A stretch of 43,414 nucleotides of DNA from Bacillota bacterium (lineage in GTDB: Bacteria > Bacillota > Sulfobacillia > JAJYWN01 > JAJZPE01): positions 1-43,414 of the forward strand of contig JAJZPE010000008.1 of the NCBI GenBank assembly GCA_021811325.1, given 5' to 3'. A model generated the notes under the pieces. It saw nothing but the letters and a program-made list of their open reading frames with translations, did not search any database and was not told the origin of the DNA. Positions 31,409-39,797 of the stretch are shown here, one piece after another. A program made the translations under genes and the position numbers. Every line of letters starts with the position of its first letter. Within the stretch, counting starts at the first letter, position 1.

Positions 31409-32209
31409 GTGGACCTCGCCACTATCATCGGACTATTCGGGGCCTGGGCCGCCCTGCTGGGTGCGGCCGTCATCGAAGGCACCAACCTGGCCTCCCTCCT
31501 GAACACCTCAGCCTTCATCCTGGTCGTCGGGGGCACTTTCGGCGCGACCGTGATCTCCTATTCCCTCGAGGACGTCACGGCCCTACCGAAGATCCTCGGC
31601 TTGGCCTTCAAGAAGCAGGCGACCGACCCCCTGAACTTCATCGAGTTGCTGGTCGGATACGCCGAGAAGGCCCGCCGCGAAGGCCTCCTCATCCTCCAGG
31701 AGTTCATCAAGGACACCGACGACAAGTTCCTCGTCCGGGGGATGAACCTGGTCATCGACGGGGCCGACCCCGAACTCGTCCGGAACATCCTCGAGACGGA
31801 GATCGTCTTCCTCGAGAAGCGCCACAGCGTCGGAGCCAGCATGCTGGAGACCGCCGGCGGTTTCGCCCCGACCATGGGCATCATCGGGACCGTCGTCGGT
31901 CTCATCAAGGTGCTCTCCAACCTTGATAACGCCTCTGAACTGGGGCCGGCCATCTCCGTGGCCTTTCTGGCCACTTTCTACGGCATCAGTACGGCCAACC
32001 TCCTCTGGCTGCCCCTGGCCAACAAGCTCAAGCACAAGAGCAAGGCCGAGTTGCTCATCAAAGAGATGATCCTCGAGGGCATCCTGTCCATCCAGGCCGG
32101 CGAGAACCCGCGGATCGTTCGTGAGAAGCTTGAGGTCTTCCTCCCTCCCAGACTGCAGGCCGTGGTGAAGGAGCAGGAAACGGGAAAGGGCGGAGGCCCC
32201 AGTGATTAA
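31409..32209 (+). CDS. motA: Flagellar stator protein MotA
   Basis: MotA with MotB forms the ion-driven stator that turns the flagellum. The 266-residue protein has four transmembrane segments: DLATIIGLFGAWAALLGAAV, TSAFILVVGGTFGATVI, and in the second half GGFAPTMGIIGTVVGLIKVL and ISVAFLATFYGISTANLLWLPL. The conserved proline in FAPTMG and a charged cytoplasmic loop with RREGLL are present. GTG 31409 with GGGAGG 7 bases ahead is chosen; the frame is open upstream into the terminator. The last 8 bases overlap motB. Confidence 0.96.
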   Translation: MDLATIIGLFGAWAALLGAAVIEGTNLASLLNTSAFILVVGGTFGATVISYSLEDVTALPKILGLAFKKQATDPLNFIELLVGYAEKARREGLLILQEFIKDTDDKFLVRGMNLVIDGADPELVRNILETEIVFLEKRHSVGASMLETAGGFAPTMGIIGTVVGLIKVLSNLDNASELGPAISVAFLATFYGISTANLLWLPLANKLKHKSKAELLIKEMILEGILSIQAGENPRIVREKLEVFLPPRLQAVVKEQETGKGGGPSD

Positions 32210-32954
32210 AGGCAAAGGTAACGGGCACGGGGGAGAGGGTGGGCACGACGGAGCCGGGATGATGCGCTGGCTTCTGACCTACGCCGACCTGATCACCCTG
32301 TTGATGGTCTTTTTCACCGTGATGTACTCCATGTCCCGGGTGGACGCCGAGAAGTTCAAGACTCTCGCGGGTTCACTACGGGCTTCTTTCTTTGCCGGCG
32401 GGTCGCAGGCCTCGACCGGCAGCGGGTTCATGCCCGGGGGGCCGGGTGGGTCGGGCTCCGGCGGCGACGTCCTCGAGGACCTCGGCTATGAGCTGGCCGC
32501 GGCCACCGAGGGGCTGACCAGCCAGGGCTCCGTGTCCATCTACTACGGCGACCGCGGTCTGACCATCAGCCTCGGAGCGGTCCTGTTCCGGCCCGGCGAA
32601 GCCGAGTTGCTCCCCGACGCCAAGACCATCCTAGACAAGGTCTCGCCGTACATCGCCAAAGTGCCCAACTACGTGAGCGTCGAAGGGTACACGGACAACC
32701 TGCCCATCAGCACCCGCGATTTCCCCTCGAACTGGGAGCTGTCCGCGCGACGGGCGACCAACGTCATCCACTACTTCGTCAACACATCAAAAGTCCCGGC
32801 ATCGCGCTTCTTCGTGGTCGGGTACGGCGAGTACCGCCCGGTGGTGCCGAACAACAACGAGCGCAACCGGGCCATGAACCGCCGGGTCGATATCGTCATC
32901 CTGAAGGCCGCTCCCGTCAACGACCAGGGGCGTCTGATCGAAAGCCCAAAATAG
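32202..32954 (+). CDS. motB: Flagellar stator protein MotB
   Basis: The 250-residue product has a short Gly/His-rich N-terminus, one transmembrane helix with the ion-carrying aspartate (RWLLTYADLITLLMVFFTVMYSMS, D at about residue 29), a plug-linker with a Gly/Ser stretch, and an OmpA-like peptidoglycan-binding domain (SVEGYTDNLPISTRDFPSNWELSARRATNVIHYF, NERNRAMNRRVDIVIL). GTG 32202 overlaps motA by 8 bases. The Tyr-Ala-Asp context resembles both proton (MotB) and sodium (PomB/MotS) types, so the coupling ion is not decided here. Confidence 0.96.
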   Translation: MIKGKGNGHGGEGGHDGAGMMRWLLTYADLITLLMVFFTVMYSMSRVDAEKFKTLAGSLRASFFAGGSQASTGSGFMPGGPGGSGSGGDVLEDLGYELAAATEGLTSQGSVSIYYGDRGLTISLGAVLFRPGEAELLPDAKTILDKVSPYIAKVPNYVSVEGYTDNLPISTRDFPSNWELSARRATNVIHYFVNTSKVPASRFFVVGYGEYRPVVPNNNERNRAMNRRVDIVILKAAPVNDQGRLIESPK

Positions 32955-32989
32955 CCAATGATGCTGGCGGGCCACAGAAGCAGTGGCGA

Positions 32990-33014
32990 GGCGGGCTTTC
33001 CGCCCCGCCCTTTT
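32990..33014 (+). terminator. Terminator of motAB
   Basis: GGCGGG (32990-32995) pairs with CCCGCC (33004-33009), followed by CTTTTC. The 250 bases from here to yybS hold another small hairpin (GGGCCG/CGGCCC near 33115-33135) but no gene I can support. Confidence 0.75.
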
Positions 33015-33263
33015 CGTGCCAGGCCGCGCCGCAAGACCAATTTTCGACAAAAGGAGATGCCCTCGGGGCGGCGAATTCATATCAGACACGGCCGGCAGCG
33101 CTCCACAACAGGTCTCCCGGGCCGTTTTTCGGCCCCTTCCGGGTTATGCTATTCCCGCCGCCGGCCGGCTCGTAGCCTGCTCAAGCGGGTCGCGGCGGCG
33201 TGCGACGCGGACCCGGGGCGGACCCCGCCCACTTCCGACCGAACCGAAGGAGACCCAGACCAT

Positions 33264-34229
33264 TTGCCAGTAAACACGGGGACCAAGCCGCTCATAGATG
33301 CGGCGACCATGGTCGGGCTGACCATGGCCATCACCCTCTTCAGCACCTACATTCCATTGCTGGGCCTGGCCACCATCTTCTTTGTGCCCATGCCCCTCAT
33401 CGTCCTGCAGGTCCGGCACGGCCTCCGGCTGACCCTCCTGGCCACCGGCGCCACCGCCCTTTTGACCATCGCCTTCCTGGGCCTGACTGACGCGTTCCTG
33501 ATGTACGGGGGGTTCTGGCTCATCGCCTTGGGCTACGGCCTGGCCATCCGGCGGCGGATGAGGGCCCTGACGGCCTACCTCGTCACGGCGGTGGCCACGA
33601 CCGTGGCCCTCGTTGCCACCTGGGCCGGCACGCTGCTCATTCTGGGACAAGACAGCGTCGCCCAGGCCGGCGTGGCGGCCGGCGACACCCTCAAGGAATT
33701 CATCCGGGCGGGCGGTGCCCGCCTGACCCCGGCCCAGGTCGAGATGTTGCAGCAACAGGCCACGATCATCGCCGACCTGACGCACAAATACGTGCTGGCC
33801 ATGCTCATCGCGGCGGCCGTTGTCCTGACCCTCATCGAGTATTTCGTGGCCGCCTCGGTTCTGCCGCGGGTCGGCATCGGAGTGCCCCAGTTCCCGGCCT
33901 TCTCCCGCTGGCGGCTGCCGCTCATGCCAATCCTCCTGGTCTGGGCGGTGAGCCTGGTCGTCGTCAGCGCGGCCGGCAGGTTCCCGGCGCTCACCCGCTT
34001 CGTCCCGTTGGCCAGCAACCTCTTTTCCCTGTGCTCCATCGCCTTCATCCTTGAAGGGCTGGCCGTCGCCTACTTCTATCTGACCGTCCTGAGGGTGCCC
34101 GTAGTCCTCAGGGTGCTCGTCGTCCTGCTCCTTTTTGGCCACCCGGTCACCAGCCGGATGGCGCTTTGGTTCGGTATCTTCGACTATCTCTTCGACTACC
34201 GCCGCTTGCGGGCCAAGCCCGCGAGCTGA
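33264..34229 (+). CDS. yybS: YybS family membrane protein (DUF2232)
   Basis: The 321-residue product has about eight hydrophobic segments, among them VGLTMAITLFSTYIPLLGLATIFFVPMPLIVL, the conserved first part of DUF2232/YybS, and GHPVTSRMALWFGIFDYLFDYRRLR, its conserved end. The family may be a S-component-like or transport-related membrane protein; no function is proven. TTG 33264 has AAGGAG 11 bases ahead; the frame is open earlier, but that part is composed of intergenic hairpins. In Bacillus, yybS-gdpP-rplI-dnaB is the order; here gdpP is absent and rplI follows after 34 bases. Confidence 0.9.
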   Translation: MPVNTGTKPLIDAATMVGLTMAITLFSTYIPLLGLATIFFVPMPLIVLQVRHGLRLTLLATGATALLTIAFLGLTDAFLMYGGFWLIALGYGLAIRRRMRALTAYLVTAVATTVALVATWAGTLLILGQDSVAQAGVAAGDTLKEFIRAGGARLTPAQVEMLQQQATIIADLTHKYVLAMLIAAAVVLTLIEYFVAASVLPRVGIGVPQFPAFSRWRLPLMPILLVWAVSLVVVSAAGRFPALTRFVPLASNLFSLCSIAFILEGLAVAYFYLTVLRVPVVLRVLVVLLLFGHPVTSRMALWFGIFDYLFDYRRLRAKPAS

Positions 34230-34263
34230 CCGGGACGGGTAAGAGAGACGGGGGGTGCTTCCC

Positions 34264-34722
34264 TTGCAGGTCATTTTGCTCAAAGAGGTCAAGACCCTTG
34301 GCCGGAAGGGGGACGCGGTCAACGTATCCGAAGGATACGCCCGCAACTACTTGCTTCCGCGGGGACTGGCGGTAGAGGCCGCCGGCGGGACGGTCCGTCA
34401 TTTCGAGAACGAGAAGAAGAGGATCGAGACCCGGGCCGACCACGAGCTGGCCACCGCTGAAGAGGCCGCCGCCAAGCTGAAGGGTCTGACCGTGACGATG
34501 AAGGCCAAGGCGGGCGAGGGCGGGCGGCTCTTTGGCTCCATCACCAGCAAGGACATCGCCGAGCGCCTCCAGAAAGCCGCTCACGTCAGCATTGACCGGC
34601 GGAAGATCGTCCTTGACGAGGCCATCAAGACCCTGGGGCCTCACGATGTGCAGATAAAGCTGCATCCCAAGGTGGGCGTGGCGGTCAAGGTCGTGGTCGA
34701 GGCGGCCGACCGGGCCGGCTGA
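34264..34722 (+). CDS. rplI: Ribosomal protein bL9
   Basis: The 152-residue product starts QVILLKEVKTLGRKGDAVNVSEGYARNYLLPRGLAVEA, the bL9 N-domain that binds 23S rRNA. A long connecting helix rich in Lys/Glu/Ala follows, then the C-domain with GRLFGSITSKDIAERLQ. TTG 34264 with GGGGGGTG 7 bases ahead gives the usual start; TTG 34255 is also in frame. Length matches the family. Confidence 0.97.
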   Translation: MQVILLKEVKTLGRKGDAVNVSEGYARNYLLPRGLAVEAAGGTVRHFENEKKRIETRADHELATAEEAAAKLKGLTVTMKAKAGEGGRLFGSITSKDIAERLQKAAHVSIDRRKIVLDEAIKTLGPHDVQIKLHPKVGVAVKVVVEAADRAG

Positions 34723-34806
34723 CCGGCGCCGCCTTTGCGCCGCCGCGGAGAGCCGTAAAGAACCGTAGAGTGGGCGCCTTGATGAGGGCGCCGGGGAGGG
34801 TATCGT

Positions 34807-36891
34807 TTGAAACCGTTTCTAGATAGGCTGGTCCGGGCCAACCCCCGGGTCGGCATGGATGGCAGGCTCAGCGAGGAAGGGCAATTGCGCCGCCAGGTCA
34901 GCGCGCTGTTCGGGCTGCTCTCGGACATCTATGGGGCCGACAAGCTCGTCCTCAGGGCCGGGAAGCTCGAGGCCCTCGACGGGATGCGCTCGGATGACCT
35001 CGGGCAGCAGGTCCTGGCTCTGCAGAAGGTGGTCTACGAAGACCCGACCATCGAGGGCCCGCCGAGCCCCACCGACGTGCCCTCGGTCCTCGACGGCATC
35101 GAGGACGAGATCGCCGACATCATCGCCAGGAAGACCGTCGAGGACAAGGTCGAGCGGAAGATCGCCGAACGAATGCAGCAGCGGCACGAAGAGTACATCC
35201 GCGACATCAAGATGCAGATCGCCAAGGAGGACGGCGGTCCCGAGAACGCGCAGACCCTCAAGAAATACGCCGTCCTCGAAAAACTTGAACGCAAACAGCT
35301 GACCCGGTCGGCCATGGAGGTCATCAGACCGGCGACCCTGTCCGAAGTGGTCGGCCAGGACCGGGCGATCAAGGCCCTTCTGGCCAAGATCTCTTCGCCG
35401 TACCCGCAACACGTCATCCTTTACGGACCGCCCGGCGTCGGCAAGACCACGGTCGCCCGCCTCTGCCTGGAAGAGGCGAAGCGCCTGAGGCATTCGCCTT
35501 TCGCCAAGGACGCGCCCTTCGTCGAGGTCGATGGGACCACCCTCCGCTGGGACCCCAGGGAGGTCACCAACCCGCTCCTCGGTTCCGTCCATGACCCGAT
35601 CTACCAGGGGGCGCGACGGGACCTGGCCGAGGGCGGGGTGCCCGAGCCGAAGCTCGGCCTGGTCACCGAGGCCCACGGCGGCATCCTCTTCATCGACGAG
35701 ATCGGTGAACTCGAGCCGATGCTCCTGGCCAAGCTGCTCAAGGTCCTGGAGGACAAGCGGGTCAGCTTCGACTCATCCTACTACGACCCGGACGATCCCA
35801 ACGTCCCCAAGTACGTCAAGAAGCTGTTCGAAGAGGGCGCCCCGGCCGACTTCGTGCTCATCGGGGCGACGACCCGTGACCCGTCGGACATCAGTCCGGC
35901 CATCCGCTCGCGGTCTGCCGAAGTCTTCTTCGATCCGCTCGGGCCGAGCGACATCAAGCAGATCGTCAAGAACGCGGCCCGCAAGCTCAAGGTCCGCCTG
36001 GACCGGGCGATCCCCGACATCATCGGCGAGTACACCATCGAAGGGCGGAAGGCCATCGGGATCCTGGCCGACGCCTATGGGCTCGCCCTCTACCAGAATG
36101 CGCTCTACGCGGGAAACCGACAGGTGGCGGCGGACAAGCTGGATGGCGGTCCAACCACGGCGACCGACGGAGAGGCCAGTGGCGCCGGTTCCCCGGCCGC
36201 GGAGGCCCCCTTGTCCGCGGCGTTGAGCAAGCAGCCGCCGGGCACAGGCCGGTTGCGCCTCTCCCGCGAGCACGTGCTGCAGGTCATCCAGGTCGGCCGG
36301 ATGCTTCCGAACAGCCCGCAGAAGGCCAGCGACCGGCCGGAGGTGGGGAAGGCCTTCGGGTTGGGAGTCTACGGCTACCTCGGCTCGGTCATCGAGGTCG
36401 AGGCGACGGCCTTCCCGGCCCGCGAGCCCGGCAAAGGAACCTTCCGGTTCAACGAGACCGCCGGGTCGATGGCCAAGGACTCGGTCTTCAACGCCGCCTC
36501 GGTCATCCGCCGGCTGGCCTCCAAAGAGGTCTCCGACTACGACCTCCACGTCAACGTCATCGGCGGCGGGAACATCGACGGACCGTCGGCCGGTCTGGCC
36601 ATTTTCCTGGCCATCTACAGCGCTATCGAGGGCGTACCCGTGCGGCAGGACGTGGCCGTCACCGGCGAGCTCTCCATTCAAGGCCGGACGAGGGCCATCG
36701 GCGGCACCTTCGAAAAGATCTACGGGGCCAAGCAAGCCGGGATGAAGAGCATTATCCTTCCCCGGGAGAACGTAAAGGACGTCCCGGTGGACGTCCGCGG
36801 GATCGAGGTCATCCCGGTCGAAACGGCCGAGGAAGCCCTCCGTTTCACGTTGGCCGGGGATAGAGCGACTGGCGGCAGGACCGTTTCGTAA
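34807..36891 (+). CDS. lonC: LonC-type ATP-dependent protease (spore-former Lon)
   Basis: The 694-residue product has an N-terminal coiled-coil-rich region in place of the LonA substrate domain. An AAA+ domain follows with Walker A ILYGPPGVGKTTVARL (about residues 205-220) and Walker B GGILFIDEIGELEP (about 295-308). A C-terminal Lon protease domain has the catalytic serine in GGNIDGPSAGLAIF (about 594) and the lysine in GGTFEKIYGAKQAG. It fits the Lon subfamily reported only from endospore formers, not LonA or the membrane LonB. A low-complexity Ala/Gly/Pro insert lies at about 445-475. TTG 34807 has GGGGAGGG ahead. Its place between rplI and dnaB is seen in other Clostridia. Confidence 0.9.
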   Translation: MKPFLDRLVRANPRVGMDGRLSEEGQLRRQVSALFGLLSDIYGADKLVLRAGKLEALDGMRSDDLGQQVLALQKVVYEDPTIEGPPSPTDVPSVLDGIEDEIADIIARKTVEDKVERKIAERMQQRHEEYIRDIKMQIAKEDGGPENAQTLKKYAVLEKLERKQLTRSAMEVIRPATLSEVVGQDRAIKALLAKISSPYPQHVILYGPPGVGKTTVARLCLEEAKRLRHSPFAKDAPFVEVDGTTLRWDPREVTNPLLGSVHDPIYQGARRDLAEGGVPEPKLGLVTEAHGGILFIDEIGELEPMLLAKLLKVLEDKRVSFDSSYYDPDDPNVPKYVKKLFEEGAPADFVLIGATTRDPSDISPAIRSRSAEVFFDPLGPSDIKQIVKNAARKLKVRLDRAIPDIIGEYTIEGRKAIGILADAYGLALYQNALYAGNRQVAADKLDGGPTTATDGEASGAGSPAAEAPLSAALSKQPPGTGRLRLSREHVLQVIQVGRMLPNSPQKASDRPEVGKAFGLGVYGYLGSVIEVEATAFPAREPGKGTFRFNETAGSMAKDSVFNAASVIRRLASKEVSDYDLHVNVIGGGNIDGPSAGLAIFLAIYSAIEGVPVRQDVAVTGELSIQGRTRAIGGTFEKIYGAKQAGMKSIILPRENVKDVPVDVRGIEVIPVETAEEALRFTLAGDRATGGRTVS

Positions 36892-36908
36892 AGCAGGGGG
36901 GAGCAGTC

Positions 36909-38246
36909 GTGAGCACCCTGGAGAAGGTCCCACCGCAGAACCTGGAAGCTGAGCAAGCGGTCCTCGGCTCGATGCTCATCGAGCGTGAGGCGATCATTAA
37001 AGTCGCCGATACCCTTCACCGGGAGGACTTCTACCGCGAGGCCAACCGGGAGGTCTTCCAGGCCATCGTCAACCTCCACGAGCACGGGGAGGCCGTCGAC
37101 CTCGTCACCGTCACCGATGAACTCAGGAAGCGAGGGCTCCTCGAGACCATCGGCGGGATAGCCTACCTGACGGCTCTGGCCAACGCCGTGCCGACGGCGG
37201 CCAACGCCGAGCACTACGCGCGCATCGTCGAGGAGAAGGCGCTCCTCCGGGAACTCATCACCGTGGCCACCGACATCGTCGCCCGCGGCTACCAGGGGGC
37301 CGAGGAAGTGGCCGCCCTCGTGGACGATTCGGAGCGACGCATCTTCGAGATTGCCCAGCGGCGGTCGACCGAGGGCTACTCGGCCATCAAAGGGGTCTTG
37401 TTGGACGCCTTCGAACGGATCGAGTTCCTGTACAGCAACAAAGAAGGGGTCACCGGGGTGCCCACCGGCTTCAAGGGCCTCGACGCGTTGACCTCGGGCC
37501 TTCAGCCCTCCGACCTCATCGTCATCGCCGCCCGGCCGTCGATGGGCAAGACCACGCTGCTCCTGAACATGGCCCGCAACGCCGCTCTGACCAAGACCAT
37601 GCCGGTCGCCATCTTCAGCCTGGAAATGTCCAAGGAGCAGCTGGCCCAGCGCCTCCTGTGCGCCGAGGCCGGCGTCGACGGGCAACGACTGCGCACCGGA
37701 CATCTGGCCGACGCCGACTGGCCTCGCCTTTCGCATGCCCTCGGCCGGCTGAGCGACGCGCCCATCTTCATCGACGACACCCCGTCCATCTCGGTCATGG
37801 AACTGCGGGCCAAAGCCCGGCGGATCAAAGCCGAGCACGACCTCGGGCTGATTGTCGTCGATTACATCCAGCTCATGCGGACCAGGGGCCGCGTCGAGAA
37901 CCGACAACAGGAGATTTCCGAGATCTCACGGTCCCTCAAGGCCTTGGCCCGCGAGTTGAGGGTGCCGGTGATCATCGGCTCGCAGCTCAGCCGGGCGGTC
38001 GAGCAGCGCGACGACAAGAAGCCCATGCTCTCAGACCTCCGCGAGTCCGGGGCCATCGAGCAGGACGCCGACCTGGTCGCCTTCATCTTCCGCGAGGAGT
38101 ACTACAAGCCCGACACCGAGAAGAAGAACATTGCCGAGATCATCGTGGCCAAGCAGCGGAACGGCCCCACCGGCACGGTCGAGCTCGTCTTCATGAAGGA
38201 GTACGGCCGTTTCGCCGACCCGGACAAGTTCAGGAAACCGGCCTGA
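36909..38246 (+). CDS. dnaB: Replicative DNA helicase DnaB (DnaC of Bacillus)
   Basis: The 445-residue protein has the N-terminal DnaB fold (VPPQNLEAEQAVLGSMLIEREAI) and a RecA-like helicase core with Walker A IVIAARPSMGKTTLLLNMARN (about residues 200-220), IFSLEMSKEQLAQRLL, VVDYIQLM, SQLSRAVEQRDDKKPMLSDLRESGAIEQDAD and the C-terminal KQRNGPTGTVELVF. It unwinds DNA at the fork as a hexamer. GTG 36909 has GGGGGAG ahead, 17 bases after lonC. A hairpin terminates the unit. Confidence 0.98.
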   Translation: MSTLEKVPPQNLEAEQAVLGSMLIEREAIIKVADTLHREDFYREANREVFQAIVNLHEHGEAVDLVTVTDELRKRGLLETIGGIAYLTALANAVPTAANAEHYARIVEEKALLRELITVATDIVARGYQGAEEVAALVDDSERRIFEIAQRRSTEGYSAIKGVLLDAFERIEFLYSNKEGVTGVPTGFKGLDALTSGLQPSDLIVIAARPSMGKTTLLLNMARNAALTKTMPVAIFSLEMSKEQLAQRLLCAEAGVDGQRLRTGHLADADWPRLSHALGRLSDAPIFIDDTPSISVMELRAKARRIKAEHDLGLIVVDYIQLMRTRGRVENRQQEISEISRSLKALARELRVPVIIGSQLSRAVEQRDDKKPMLSDLRESGAIEQDADLVAFIFREEYYKPDTEKKNIAEIIVAKQRNGPTGTVELVFMKEYGRFADPDKFRKPA

Positions 38247-38252
38247 CCAGAC

Positions 38253-38290
38253 GGCCCCCGGGAACGCCGACTCCGCGACCCCGGGGGCTT
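38253..38290 (+). terminator. Terminator after dnaB
   Basis: GCCCCCGGG pairs with CCCGGGGGC around an 18-base loop, followed by TTCACGTTT. A long GC-rich stem with a weak T-tail ends the rplI-lonC-dnaB run. Confidence 0.7.
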
Positions 38291-38317
38291 CACGTTTCCA
38301 CCCCTGCACCGCAGCAT

Positions 38318-38347
38318 TTGACACCAGACAGGTGGCGGGTGTACGAT
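38318..38347 (+). promoter_or_regulatory. Promoter of the MerR-GNAT gene
   Basis: A perfect TTGACA (38318-38323), 18 bases, then TACGAT (38342-38347). Slightly long spacing of this kind is also found at MerR-controlled promoters (19-20 bases), which makes self-regulation conceivable but not shown. Confidence 0.6.
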
Positions 38348-38398
38348 GGTCTTGCCTCAGGCAGGATCTTCCTTCTCTTCCACACTGGGGGCAATCGC

Positions 38399-39754
38399 GT
38401 GGCTATCTCTGAACCGGCTTTCCAACTCATCCCGACCGAGCAGTTCATCAAGATGGCCCGGCAACAGGGCATCGAGATCAACCACCGCACCCTGAGGCTG
38501 TATGCCTCGCAGGGCCTCTTGCCCCACGCCGTCGTCCGCAACCTGCCGTCCGGCGGGCGTAGCGGCTTCTACCCCCGCGACGTCTTACAGACCCTCTTTC
38601 TCATCGCCCTCCTCAAGGAACGCGGGCATACCCTCAAGGAGATCCAGGGGATGCTCGACCGGCTCGAAGAAGTCGCCCGTCAGCGGGCAGTGCCGACCAC
38701 CGTCGTCCATGCGGAGCTGGCCATGAGTCTCGAAGGCGGGGCCGAGAACACCGTGTTGGCCAGGAAGGACTACTGGCGTCCGATCAGCCGGCTGGTCGCC
38801 GAAGAGCTCATCCGCCGCGGCCGGCGGGCCGGCCAGGAGGACATCGAGGCCATCGAACTGGTGGTCCACCTGAGGGACTCGATCGAGGAACTGCCTGTTC
38901 TCCTCTACCTATCACTGGACCGTGTCGACTTCCGCCGCCCGCGGCCCGAAGACCGCCTGCGGCTCCGCGAGTTCGTCCCGGACTCCTGGGGCGGCGCTCT
39001 CGACGACGGCCTCGTCGCCGAGTGGTCGGGGCAGCCCATCGGCTTTGGCGCCCTGGCGCCGGAGGGCCTGGTGCACCGGCCGGGCCATCTTGCCGTCACC
39101 GGCCCCTTCGTCCGGCCGGGCTACCGCAGCCAGGGAATCGGCAGCCGCCTCCTGGAATCCCTCGCGTCCATGGCCCGCGCACGCGGGGCCCTCTGGCTCG
39201 AGGCCTCACTTTCGGCGGACGCCCCGAGCCACGGGGCCTTCTTCGCCGAGCGCGGCTTTGCATCGGCCGGACCATACTGGCAGGTGGTCCACACCCTTGA
39301 GCGGGTGCCGAATGTGAACCTGCCGCCGGGTTACGAAGTCAGGCCATACGGCGGGCCAGTCGACAGCGACCACCTGGCGGCCCTCGGCCGGCGGCTCGGC
39401 CGGGCCGATGGCGAGGCCTGGCTGACGGCTTCGGACATCGCCCGGCTCGACGAGGAACCGCTCTTCCGGGACTGGGTCGCTCGGCTGAACCTGGTCCTGC
39501 GGGGAGAGACCCCGGTCGGCCTGCTCTGGTTGTCCGCCGCCGGTCACGGGCTGGTCGAACTCGTCCCTGAAGAGATGGGCGGCGAGATATACGAGGCGAT
39601 GCTCGGCCTCCTGATTGTCGAAGCCGCCCGGCGTCGGACCGGCGAACTGAAGGCGCGCATCGCCGACGGGGGCCACGATGCCTTCAACCGCGCGGCCGCC
39701 CTGGGCTTCGAAATCGAACCACACATGCTGCGGTTCGAGCGCCGCCTGGCTTAG
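38399..39754 (+). CDS. MerR-type regulator fused to GNAT acetyltransferase domains
   Basis: The 451-residue product begins with a MerR-type winged helix (HRTLRLYASQGLLPHAVVRN, SGFYPRDVLQTLFLIALLKERGHTLKEIQGML, about residues 25-85), then a helical linker. A GNAT domain at about 180-300 has the acetyl-CoA loop RPGYRSQGIGSRLLESLASMARARGA (Q/RxxGxG/A). A second stretch (about 305-450) ends AALGFEIEPHMLRFERRL and looks like a degenerate GNAT repeat. The combination suggests an enzyme whose DNA-binding part answers a small ligand or its own substrate. GTG 38399 has GGGGG 7 bases ahead. Target unknown. Confidence 0.8.
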   Translation: MAISEPAFQLIPTEQFIKMARQQGIEINHRTLRLYASQGLLPHAVVRNLPSGGRSGFYPRDVLQTLFLIALLKERGHTLKEIQGMLDRLEEVARQRAVPTTVVHAELAMSLEGGAENTVLARKDYWRPISRLVAEELIRRGRRAGQEDIEAIELVVHLRDSIEELPVLLYLSLDRVDFRRPRPEDRLRLREFVPDSWGGALDDGLVAEWSGQPIGFGALAPEGLVHRPGHLAVTGPFVRPGYRSQGIGSRLLESLASMARARGALWLEASLSADAPSHGAFFAERGFASAGPYWQVVHTLERVPNVNLPPGYEVRPYGGPVDSDHLAALGRRLGRADGEAWLTASDIARLDEEPLFRDWVARLNLVLRGETPVGLLWLSAAGHGLVELVPEEMGGEIYEAMLGLLIVEAARRRTGELKARIADGGHDAFNRAAALGFEIEPHMLRFERRLA

Positions 39755-39797
39755 CCAGGGACACCCGGAGCCATCCTAGACAGCGGGGGGCTTGGTC

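Noticed and set aside
32958-33263. Possible gene before yybS (upstream part of the same frame)
   Set aside because: The sequence is dominated by hairpins and a terminator, and the frame has no ribosome binding site before 33247.
33144-34346. Minus-strand open frame of 400 residues opposite yybS
   Set aside because: Highly charged Gly/Asp/Gln/Arg-rich product that is the reverse of a membrane protein's hydrophobic codons.
36844-36857. GTTTCACGTTGGCC near the end of lonC, as a second parS
   Set aside because: Only the left half matches; the right half lacks the GTGAAAC arm, so the palindrome is lost.
35773-37907. Long minus-strand frames opposite lonC and dnaB
   Set aside because: Both known genes are complete on the plus strand; the shadows have no family signatures.
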